Shown: positions 6,192 through 12,859 of the stretch, one piece after another
Layout: every line of letters begins with the position of its first letter
Numbering within the stretch: position 1 is the first letter of the stretch
Assembly: GCA_002506595.1 (NCBI GenBank)
Contig: DAXV01000065.1
Span: 18,708 to 32,608, forward strand
DNA length: 13,901 nt
Source of the DNA: Acidilobaceae archaeon UBA158
Lineage (GTDB): Archaea; Thermoproteota; Thermoprotei_A; Sulfolobales; Acidilobaceae
Direction of reading: 5' to 3'
Notes under the pieces: generated by a model
The model's input: only the letters and a program-made list of their open reading frames with translations
What the model was told of the DNA's origin: nothing
Databases searched by the model: none
Translations under genes and position numbers: made by a program

Positions 6192-6944
6192 TTAAAAAAT
6201 GCTTGGGAAGAACATTTTTTTATCATCAAATGGTATTTCCATCACATCTATTTTATAAACATCATCAATAATTTCTTTTTTTAAAACATCTGAAGGCTTG
6301 CCATATGATTTTATTCTCCCATCTTTCATTAATAAAACCTTATTTGCTATGTTTGCATAATATATTTCATGCATAGTAAATATAACAGTTATATTCATTT
6401 TTATTGACATATCTCTTATAAATTTCAATATTTTGGCCTGATTAGTTATATCTAAAAATGCTGTTGGTTCATCTAAAAGAATTATTTTTGGCTCCCGGGC
6501 AAAGCAACCGGACAATAAAACAAGTCTCTGTTCACCACTACTTAAATTATTAAATGAAGTCTTTAAATAATTTCTTTCCAATAATTTAAAATACCAATTT
6601 CTAATTTTGTTTATATCTTCATTTCTAACTATGAATCTCTTATCCTTACCGTATAACATCGCTAATAAGATATCCTCTACATTAGCATATTGATCTATAT
6701 TTGGATTAGCTGGCAAATAAGATATATATTTCCTCGATTTCTCAGGAGAATTATTATATAAAAGAACTTCTCCTTTTGTCGGTTTTATTAGACCTGCTAT
6801 GATCTTGAGTAATGTCGTTTTTCCAACCCCATTAGGACCTAAAATTGCTAAGGTTTCTCCTTCCTCAAGTTCAAAACTTATGTTTTTTATTATTTCCTTT
6901 TCTTTAATTGAAAAGGAAACATCTCTTAGAATAACGCTTTTCAT
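6192..6944 (-). CDS. ABC transporter ATP-binding protein (BtuD/FepC class)
   Basis: Cytoplasmic ATPase that powers the importer encoded just upstream. The 250 residues carry Walker A GPNGVGKTT (36-44), ABC signature LSSGEQ (134-139), Walker B IILLDEP (154-160), D-loop F-L-D (163-165) and switch histidine H192. The Q-loop glutamine normally seen in 'YLPQ' is alanine here (YLPAN, A79), which is unusual because that residue helps couple ATP hydrolysis to the permease. The C-terminal tail (about 205-250) extends beyond the catalytic core as in siderophore and cobalamin ATPases. The ATG at 6944 overlaps the permease stop by one base (TAATG), with GGGGAGG upstream, so translation is coupled. It is the last gene of the transporter operon and ends about 20 bases before the sod promoter. 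Confidence 0.93.
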   Translation of the reverse strand: MKSVILRDVSFSIKEKEIIKNISFELEEGETLAILGPNGVGKTTLLKIIAGLIKPTKGEVLLYNNSPEKSRKYISYLPANPNIDQYANVEDILLAMLYGKDKRFIVRNEDINKIRNWYFKLLERNYLKTSFNNLSSGEQRLVLLSGCFAREPKIILLDEPTAFLDITNQAKILKFIRDMSIKMNITVIFTMHEIYYANIANKVLLMKDGRIKSYGKPSDVLKKEIIDDVYKIDVMEIPFDDKKMFFPSIF

Positions 6945-7930
6945 TAAAGCCTCCCCTTATATTTAAGTGTTAAATAAATCAAAACAGGAGCACCGAATAT
7001 ACTTGTTATTGCAGTCAAAGGCGCTTCACTTGGATATATTATTAATCTCGCTAATATATCACTAAAAATTGCTAAAAGGCTCCCAGTTAGTAAGCTCATC
7101 AATAATGCTTTGCCAAAATTGCTCCCTACAATTAATCTTGCCATCCATGGCGCTGCTAATCCTATAAAGCCTACTGGACCAGCCATAGCAACTAACGCTG
7201 CTGTAGATATTGAGGAAAATATTACTGATATGATTCTTATATAGGAAACATTAACACCAAGGCTTTTAGCAACGTCTTCTCCTAACATTAAAGTATTTAT
7301 TGCTTTCCAATAGTAAAACATAAAAAATAAAGATATTATAACTAAAATTGAACTCTTTTCTAATGTATTTAATGTAGTAAAAGCTACGCTACCGAATAAC
7401 CAAAATAAAATGCTAGGAATCTTAGGCCCTAACCTGATCATATATATTGTTGTTATTCCATTCAATAAATAAGATAATGATATTCCTGCTATTATTATTG
7501 TAGTAGAAGATGACTTAAATATTGTTGAAATCAATAAGATAAAGCCTAAGCTAGATAATGCACCTAATAAGGCTATTACATATAATTGGTAAAAAGAGTA
7601 ATATCCAAAAAAGATAGCAATTGTTACGCCAAAAATTGCTCCCGAACTTATTCCTAATAAATAAGGGTCTGCCAATGGATTTTTTAATGTATATTGAAGA
7701 GTTAAACCTGATGAAGATAATCCTATTCCTAAAACTAATGCCGCCACTGTTCTCATTAATCTATAATTTATTATGTCAACGTATACAGAAGATAACTTTT
7801 TTCCTAAAATAAATCGAATAACTTGATATATGCTAACTTTGTTATAAGGTCCTATAGATAATGATAATAAAAATGATACCGGAAGCATTAAAATTAAAAA
7901 AAATATTAATATTTTATTTATAGATTTCAA
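6944..7930 (-). CDS. ABC transporter permease, FecCD/BtuC family
   Basis: A 328-residue integral membrane protein forming the translocation channel, presumably as a homodimer. It has about nine or ten hydrophobic helices along its length and the family signatures 'NPLADPYLLGISSGAIFG' in the first third and 'GPVGFIGLAAPWMARLIVG' in the last third; the latter contains the coupling helix that contacts the ATPase. This family moves iron-siderophores, haem or cobalamin, and sequence alone does not separate them. The start is TTG at 7930, with AGGCGA about eight bases upstream overlapping the TAG of the binding-protein gene; there is no in-frame ATG near the N-terminus before residue 15. Only one permease gene is present, in line with a homodimer. 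Confidence 0.93.
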   Translation of the reverse strand: MKSINKILIFFLILMLPVSFLLSLSIGPYNKVSIYQVIRFILGKKLSSVYVDIINYRLMRTVAALVLGIGLSSSGLTLQYTLKNPLADPYLLGISSGAIFGVTIAIFFGYYSFYQLYVIALLGALSSLGFILLISTIFKSSSTTIIIAGISLSYLLNGITTIYMIRLGPKIPSILFWLFGSVAFTTLNTLEKSSILVIISLFFMFYYWKAINTLMLGEDVAKSLGVNVSYIRIISVIFSSISTAALVAMAGPVGFIGLAAPWMARLIVGSNFGKALLMSLLTGSLLAIFSDILARLIIYPSEAPLTAITSIFGAPVLIYLTLKYKGRL

Positions 7931-7940
7931 ATATATTCGC

Positions 7941-9173
7941 CTATTTATTCAATGGAAATGTATTTGGTGAAATATTGCTTGGAACATATGTTATATTAAA
8001 TAAGTTTGGATGGGTTATCATCATCAATAATTTAATTCCATAAACTACCATAGGACCTGGTTCATTTAAGTAGTCCACATAATATCCATTAATTGTATAT
8101 ACTCTATTATATTTTATTGCCGAAATATTTTGATATGCATTCCCTATAGAGCTTTGTAACCAATTAATAAGGTATGTTTCATTGATCAATCCTCCATTAC
8201 TATCAATTATTATAACGCTTGGATTAGCCTGTAACAATTCTTCTGGACTTATTACAGGCCATCCTGATAAATTGGAGAAAGCGTTATTATTTCCAGATAA
8301 CATGAACATATCATTTTGGAATGTATTACCTCCTGCTACATAAGTAGGATCTATCCATAATAAATATGTTATATTTTGAGGAGTTGTATTACTAATTAAT
8401 TCTCTGAAATATGATATATTTGAAGACATCGATTCTACTAAATTAACAGCATTTTTTACGTGCCCAGTGGCTCTTCCAGCCATTATTATAGCATTATAAA
8501 GATCACTAAGTGAGTTATATGAAGGTAGAAGAACTGTTGGTATTCCATAGTTTTTCAATTCTTGCGCTACGCCAGAAAATGACCATTGATATGTGCCTAT
8601 AACTAAATCAGGTTTTGTTGATAAAATCATTTCTATATTTGGTATGGAATAGGTACTACCTATATTAATTATTTTGTCTTCATTGTAAAGCTTCAACAAT
8701 TCATTTTCATATTGAGGAGGTAAATAGTAAAAGCTATCATTATCTACCCCTATAATTTGGTTTGTGGCATTTATTGCTAATAGTATTTCAGTAGTTGCAG
8801 GATCTAATGAAACTATCCTGACTGGATATGAAGTAATGGTAACGCTTGAATTAGTTGCATCTATTAAAGTAACTGGGAATTGATTTTGTGTTTCTAAATA
8901 ATTTATTTGTTGTTGAAGACTAGATATTTTACTGTTAACACTAGAATTAAAATTATTAATACTATTTTCTAGGGATCCGATCTTGCTTGCTAGTTGCGAT
9001 AACTTTTCACTATATGTAATTTGAGTTTTATTATTTAAATTTATTATAGTCTGATTAAGATTGTTTATTTCTTTTTGCATTTCATTATATAAAGATATCA
9101 TAGAATAACCCAAAGCTCCTACACCTATTATTAGTATAATTAATAGTGCTACTATGATATTTCCAGATTTCAC
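7941..9173 (-). CDS. membrane-tethered ABC substrate-binding protein with coiled-coil stalk (BtuF/FepB class)
   Basis: Captures the substrate outside the cell and delivers it to the permease. The 410 residues start with one hydrophobic helix (about 6-23) and no lipobox cysteine, so it is probably held as an N-terminal membrane anchor. Residues 26-96 form an asparagine-, leucine- and serine-rich coiled-coil stalk. The binding domain starts near 101 with 'VTLIDATNSSVTI' and 'PVRIVSLDPATTEILLAI', the class III signature, followed by 'EMILSTKPDLVIG' and 'WPVISPEELLQANPSVII'. I count fourteen N-x-S/T sequons, consistent with an exported, N-glycosylated archaeal surface protein. The start is GTG at 9173 behind a near-perfect GAGGTGA site. 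It is the first gene of the operon, divergent from the eIF2B-like gene. Ligand-specific residues could not be identified. Confidence 0.92.
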   Translation of the reverse strand: MKSGNIIVALLIILIIGVGALGYSMISLYNEMQKEINNLNQTIINLNNKTQITYSEKLSQLASKIGSLENSINNFNSSVNSKISSLQQQINYLETQNQFPVTLIDATNSSVTITSYPVRIVSLDPATTEILLAINATNQIIGVDNDSFYYLPPQYENELLKLYNEDKIINIGSTYSIPNIEMILSTKPDLVIGTYQWSFSGVAQELKNYGIPTVLLPSYNSLSDLYNAIIMAGRATGHVKNAVNLVESMSSNISYFRELISNTTPQNITYLLWIDPTYVAGGNTFQNDMFMLSGNNNAFSNLSGWPVISPEELLQANPSVIIIDSNGGLINETYLINWLQSSIGNAYQNISAIKYNRVYTINGYYVDYLNEPGPMVVYGIKLLMMITHPNLFNITYVPSNISPNTFPLNK

Positions 9174-9183
9174 TTTTTCACCT

Positions 9184-9200
9184 CTGGATACCCTATCCAG
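9184..9200. promoter_or_regulatory. perfect inverted repeat CTGGATA-CCC-TATCCAG, candidate operator of the ABC importer
   Basis: Seven-base perfect arms with a three-base spacer. On the minus strand a TTTATTAA TATA box at 9211-9218 predicts transcription start near 9189-9190, inside the repeat, and the GAGGTGA ribosome binding site begins at its downstream edge. A DNA-binding repressor (for example a DtxR-type metal regulator) could block initiation. As RNA, the same bases would form a 7-base-pair hairpin with a GGG loop touching the ribosome binding site. Both are inferences; the symmetry itself is visible. Confidence 0.6.
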
Positions 9201-9204
9201 TTAT

Positions 9205-9220
9205 TACTAATTAATAAATC
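9205..9220. promoter_or_regulatory. shared divergent TATA region between transporter and eIF2B-like genes
   Basis: The run tactaattaataaatc contains TTTATTAA for the minus-strand transporter operon and an AATTAATAAAT block for the plus-strand gene. For the plus strand the box lies about 40 bases before ATG 9253, giving a short leader that contains AGGCG. Overlapping core promoters mean that the two transcripts may compete. Confidence 0.4.
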
Positions 9221-9252
9221 TTTTGCCATACTAAACTATATAGGCGTATCAA

Positions 9253-10113
9253 ATGGAAAAACTGATAGAGATAGCAAATGAAGTTTCTAGAGAAAGGGTA
9301 AGAGGAGCGTCATGGAGCGCTGAAGCTATGGCTAAAGCTGTTTATGATTTGTCAAAGGCAAAAGTTATATCATGCAAAGATATTAATGAAATTTCTAAAA
9401 TAATAGTTGATGCAAATCCTGCCATGGGAAGTCTATATAATTTATCATTAATATTAAAAAAATCATGTGAAGCTAAAAAAGAACTTTATCTGGCTGCTGA
9501 AAAATTTTTAAATTATATTAATTATTCAAGAGAATTAATAGTAAAGCATAGCCATGAATTATTTAAAGAAAAGATGAACATATTTACGTTAAGCAATAGC
9601 AGTAATGTTTTTAGCGTTATAAAGGAAAATAAAGATATGATAAACAAAGTATTAATTTCAGAATCTTATCCAGGAAGTGAAGGGGCTATATTTGCGACAG
9701 AAATTAAGAATTATGGGATTGATGTTGAATTGTATCCTGATGCGTCTATTAGCAACGCAATAGAAAGGTCTAATGTTGTACTTATTGGAGCAGATAATCT
9801 AACAATTGATGGTTGTCTTTTTAATAAAGTAGGGACAAAAAATGCTAGCATAATAGCTGGCTATTATGGAAAACCAGTTATTGCAGTTTTTGAACCTTTT
9901 AAAATAAATCCTGAAATGAAATGTGGCCAAAATATAGCTATAACTAGGTCTTATTTAATACAAGGCTATGGGGAGTTAACTTATAGATTGTTTGATTCAT
10001 TGCCAAACAATCTATTAGATGGCATATTAAGTGTTAATGGTTTAATTGACCCATCTAGCTCTAATCTAAGCAGATTACACGAATCATTTGTATCTTGGTT
10101 CAGTAACATTTAA
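9253..10113 (+). CDS. eIF2B alpha/beta/delta-family protein, divergent and lacking the isomerase cysteine
   Basis: A 286-residue member of the family holding eIF2B subunits, methylthioribose-1-phosphate isomerase (MtnA) and archaeal ribose-1,5-bisphosphate isomerase. N-terminal 'RERVRGASWSAEAMAKA' (13-29) matches the helical R-G-A segment, and 'LIGADNLTIDGCLFNKVGT' (177-195) is the Rossmann-like signature, with the conserved aspartate D181. Isomerases need a cysteine in a T-H-C-x-S context; here it is T-L-S-N-S, with S114 at that place. The phosphate-contacting arginine of 'E-S-R-P' is tyrosine (Y139, in SESYPGSEG). A conventional isomerase activity is therefore doubtful, and a regulatory or altered activity is more likely. 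The start is ATG 9253 with AGGCG upstream. It lies 41 bases before pyrF on the same strand, so nucleotide metabolism is a reasonable context, but function is unknown. Confidence 0.75.
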   Translation: MEKLIEIANEVSRERVRGASWSAEAMAKAVYDLSKAKVISCKDINEISKIIVDANPAMGSLYNLSLILKKSCEAKKELYLAAEKFLNYINYSRELIVKHSHELFKEKMNIFTLSNSSNVFSVIKENKDMINKVLISESYPGSEGAIFATEIKNYGIDVELYPDASISNAIERSNVVLIGADNLTIDGCLFNKVGTKNASIIAGYYGKPVIAVFEPFKINPEMKCGQNIAITRSYLIQGYGELTYRLFDSLPNNLLDGILSVNGLIDPSSSNLSRLHESFVSWFSNI

Positions 10114-10151
10114 ACTTTTAAACCCATAACGCATAAACTAAAAAGTGGGTT
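10113..10151 (+). promoter_or_regulatory. candidate pyr operon promoter and leader with an inverted repeat
   Basis: CTTTTAAA at 10115-10122 could be a TATA box giving a start near 10145, just ahead of pyrF. AACCCA (10121-10126) and TGGGTT (10146-10151) are complementary six-base arms 19 bases apart; the second arm overlaps the likely ribosome binding site GTGGGT. The element is weak and may be chance; the pyr genes could also be transcribed from the eIF2B-like gene's promoter. Confidence 0.3.
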
Positions 10152-10154
10152 CAT

Positions 10155-10826
10155 TTGACTTTAATTGTAGCGATAGATAAATCCAGTACAAATGATGGAA
10201 GAGATGTATTAGAAGTTTTAGACAAGATATGCAATATGGTTGTTGGAGTTAAACTGGGTATGCCCTTACTTCTAAAACATGATTTAAATTTATTATCAAA
10301 TATAAGAAAAATATGCAATGGTAACATAGTTTTGGATTTAAAGTTAGCTGATATTGGAGATGTTATGGTTGAAAGTGTTGAATTGTTTAAGAACTATGCA
10401 GACTCTGTTATAGCTCACTCATTTATAGGGAAAAAAGATGGTATAGATAAATTAAAGGACTTCCTAGATAAAAATAACATGAAACTAATTTTAGTTGGAT
10501 CTATGAGCCATAGAGGATCTGAAGAAATTTATGATAAAGAAATAGATAATATAATAAATATAATAAATGATGTTAAACCTTGGGGTGTTGTTTTACCTGC
10601 GACCAGACCTGAAATTATCAAAACATTTAGGAGTAAAATTGGAAATGAAATAAAGATCTTATCTCCTGGTGTTGGTTATCAAGGAGCAAAACCTGGAACT
10701 GCTTTATGTTATGGAGCAGACTATGAAATAGTAGGTAGAGCAATAATGAATGCCCCTGATCCAAAGGAAGCAACAAAAATTATAATATATGAACAAAAGA
10801 GGGGAATGTATGAATGCAAGAAGTAG
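10155..10826 (+). CDS. pyrF: orotidine 5'-phosphate decarboxylase
   Basis: Last step of de novo UMP synthesis: OMP to UMP plus CO2. The 223 residues form the usual TIM barrel, with D8 (VAIDKS), K33 (VVGVKLG), the catalytic D61-x-K63-x-x-D66-I cluster (LDLKLADIGD), 'LSPGVGYQGAKPG' as the phosphate-binding loop, and 'GADYEIVGRAIMNAPDP' near the C-terminus. Length is normal for the archaeal enzyme. The start is TTG at 10155, with GTGGGT about five bases upstream; no in-frame ATG is available before residue 28. It is the first gene of the visible pyr cluster. Its last 13 bases overlap pyrE, so the two are co-translated. Confidence 0.95.
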   Translation: MTLIVAIDKSSTNDGRDVLEVLDKICNMVVGVKLGMPLLLKHDLNLLSNIRKICNGNIVLDLKLADIGDVMVESVELFKNYADSVIAHSFIGKKDGIDKLKDFLDKNNMKLILVGSMSHRGSEEIYDKEIDNIINIINDVKPWGVVLPATRPEIIKTFRSKIGNEIKILSPGVGYQGAKPGTALCYGADYEIVGRAIMNAPDPKEATKIIIYEQKRGMYECKK

Positions 10827-11422
10827 ATGTTATATCAAAAATTTTATATGAAACTGGATCAATAAAAACAGGCAAATTTTTGCTAGCAAGTGGAAAATAT
10901 AGTTCGATTTATATAGACATGAGAAAAATGCTCGGTAATATTGACGGTTTTAAAACAATAAGTAATTTGCTCAGCCAAAAAGTTTATGAAATAAAAAGAA
11001 GCGAAAATATTGATGTCATTATAGGGGTTGCGACAGGAGGGATTCCATGGGCTTCTATAGCTTCATATCTTATTAATTTGCCAATGGCTTATGTAAGACA
11101 ACAAAAAGGCCATGGAACTAATAATCAAATAGAAGGGGCAGATGTAACAAATAAACATGGATTAATAATAGACGATGTATCCACAACAGGAGAAAGTATA
11201 ATTAACTCAGTTAAAATTGTCAGAGAAAATAAAGGAATAGTAAATTCTTCTTTGGTCATAATTGATAGAGGTCAAGGCAGTATTGAAAATTTAAGAAAGG
11301 AGAAAATAAATCTACATTTCTTATTTACTTTAAAAGAAATTTTAGATAGTTTGCTTAAACAAGATATTATAAAATCAGATATCTATAATAATATAATTAA
11401 TGAACTTTATGGAAATACTTAA
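10814..11422 (+). CDS. pyrE: orotate phosphoribosyltransferase
   Basis: Transfers phosphoribose from PRPP to orotate, making the OMP used by PyrF. The 202 residues show the type I PRTase fold: 'GKYSSIYIDMRK' near 27-38, 'IIGVATGGIPWA' at 69-80, the enzyme-specific loop 'YVRQQKGHGTNNQIEG' at 93-108, and the PRPP loop 'LIIDDVSTTGES' at 117-128 with the two acidic residues D120 and D121. The start is ATG 10814 with GAGGGG nine bases upstream, all inside the end of pyrF. pyrB follows 13 bases after the stop. No missing catalytic residues are evident; the flexible loop looks slightly shorter than in bacterial enzymes. Confidence 0.95.
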   Translation: MQEVDVISKILYETGSIKTGKFLLASGKYSSIYIDMRKMLGNIDGFKTISNLLSQKVYEIKRSENIDVIIGVATGGIPWASIASYLINLPMAYVRQQKGHGTNNQIEGADVTNKHGLIIDDVSTTGESIINSVKIVRENKGIVNSSLVIIDRGQGSIENLRKEKINLHFLFTLKEILDSLLKQDIIKSDIYNNIINELYGNT

Positions 11423-11435
11423 TGGGGGTGATTTT

Positions 11436-12365
11436 ATGGGATGGTTAAATCGTGATATCGTAAACGTGTTGGATTTTAATAGAGAAGATTTAGAATTACT
11501 TTTTTCTAAAGCTGATGAAATGAGAAGAGAATTAAAAGATAATCATGTAAAGAAAATATTAAGTGATAAAATAATTGGATTAGCATTCTTCGAACCATCA
11601 ACAAGAACTAGGATGAGCTTTGAAACAGCTGCAAAAAGGTTAGGAGCAGAGACTGTTGGCTTTACTGGCGAAGAAGGGACAAGCGTTGCTAAGGGCGAAT
11701 CATTTGCAGACACAATTAAAATGCTTGATTCTTATGTTGATAGTATTGTTTTAAGACATAAATATGAAGGTGCAGCACTATTTGCTTCAGATATTGCAGA
11801 TCACCCAATTATCAATGGTGGTGATGGAAGATCACATCATCCTACACAAGCATTTCTTGACTTATATACAACTAAAACATTATTTAATGAAATAGACGGA
11901 CTGACATTTGCTTTAATTGGTGACCTAAAATATTCTAGAACTGTTTCTAGTTTAATCTTTGGTCTTTCAATGTTTAAACCTAAAGAGATTATCTTAATTT
12001 CGCCACCTCAATTAAGCCTAAGGGAAGAAATAAAAATGTTTGCATTAAATCATGGTTTAAAGCTCAGGGAAGAAAGAGATATCAGTGTTATCTCAGATGC
12101 AGATGTAATTTATGTGACAAGAATACAAAAAGAAAGGTTTCCAGATCTTCAAGAATATGAAAAGGTCAGAGGGAGTTATAAAATTACTAAAAAATTATTG
12201 GAAACATATGCAAAGAAAACAGCTAAAGTATTACATCCACTACCTAGAGTTGATGAATTATCACCAGATGTTGATAATACTACATATCAAGCATATTTTA
12301 TACAAGCAAGTCTAGGAGTTCCATTAAGAATGGCTCTCTTATCTTTAGTTTTAGGAGGTGAATGA
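11436..12365 (+). CDS. pyrB: aspartate carbamoyltransferase catalytic subunit
   Basis: Condenses carbamoyl phosphate and aspartate to carbamoyl-aspartate, the committed step of the pathway. From ATG 11436 the protein has 309 residues. The phosphate-binding STRTR is at 55-59, the T-S-V-A-K-G-E loop at 82-88 supplies K86 to the neighbouring subunit, R107-H108 and HPTQ (135-138) bind carbamoyl phosphate, and HPLPRVDE lies near 269. All expected catalytic residues are present. The frame continues upstream to an ATG at 11400 inside pyrE, but GGGGGTGAT at 11424-11432 sits just before 11436 and fixes that start. It ends in an ATGA overlap with pyrI; the two chains should assemble into the regulated holoenzyme. 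Confidence 0.96.
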   Translation: MGWLNRDIVNVLDFNREDLELLFSKADEMRRELKDNHVKKILSDKIIGLAFFEPSTRTRMSFETAAKRLGAETVGFTGEEGTSVAKGESFADTIKMLDSYVDSIVLRHKYEGAALFASDIADHPIINGGDGRSHHPTQAFLDLYTTKTLFNEIDGLTFALIGDLKYSRTVSSLIFGLSMFKPKEIILISPPQLSLREEIKMFALNHGLKLREERDISVISDADVIYVTRIQKERFPDLQEYEKVRGSYKITKKLLETYAKKTAKVLHPLPRVDELSPDVDNTTYQAYFIQASLGVPLRMALLSLVLGGE

Positions 12366-12367
12366 AT

Positions 12368-12859
12368 TTGAATATAAAAAAAGATGATAAATTATTAGTA
12401 AGTAAGATAGAAAATGGAACTGTTATCGATCACATTACTTCCGGCAGAGCATTAGTAGTTTTGAAAATACTTAATATAAAAGGTAATGAGGGATACAGAA
12501 TAGCTATAGTTATGAATGTACCCAGTACGACTATGGGCAAAAAGGATATAGTTAAGCTAGAGGACTATTATCCTAATAGCGAAGACCTTGAAAAGATTAG
12601 CCTAATTGCTCCTAGTGCAACAATAAATATAATTAAAAACTACGAAATTGTAAAAAAATACAAGGTTGAGATACCATCTAAAATAAAAGGAACGCTAAAA
12701 TGTAATAACCCCACTTGTATAACAAGGAAATCTAATGAGCCTATAACAAGTAGCTTTACTTTACTAAGCAGGGATAAAATAAGAATACAATGCGATTACT
12801 GTGGATCTATACTAACCGAAGAAGATATAATCAAAGAACTCGTTGGCGAATCTCAATGA
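12368..12859 (+). CDS. pyrI: aspartate carbamoyltransferase regulatory subunit
   Basis: Regulatory chain that binds nucleotides and zinc and links catalytic trimers. The N-terminal allosteric domain keeps V-I-D-H-I (D23 and H24 counted from the first ATG) and the lysines K60/K61 and K98/K99 that match the nucleotide-binding lysines of the E. coli chain, so CTP/UTP/ATP control is likely. The zinc domain has C114-x4-C119 and C144-x2-C147 (CNNPTC and CDYC). Two starts compete: ATG 12362, overlapping the pyrB stop, touches the very strong GGAGGTGA site (12354-12361) with no spacer, while TTG 12368 lies six bases beyond it. I prefer TTG 12368 (163 residues); the ATG would add two. It ends in ATGA with pyrC. 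Confidence 0.95.
   Translation: MNIKKDDKLLVSKIENGTVIDHITSGRALVVLKILNIKGNEGYRIAIVMNVPSTTMGKKDIVKLEDYYPNSEDLEKISLIAPSATINIIKNYEIVKKYKVEIPSKIKGTLKCNNPTCITRKSNEPITSSFTLLSRDKIRIQCDYCGSILTEEDIIKELVGESQ

Noticed and set aside
7621..7812. Plus-strand open frame of 63 codons
   Set aside because: Antisense to the permease gene; hydrophobic content mirrors that gene's composition.
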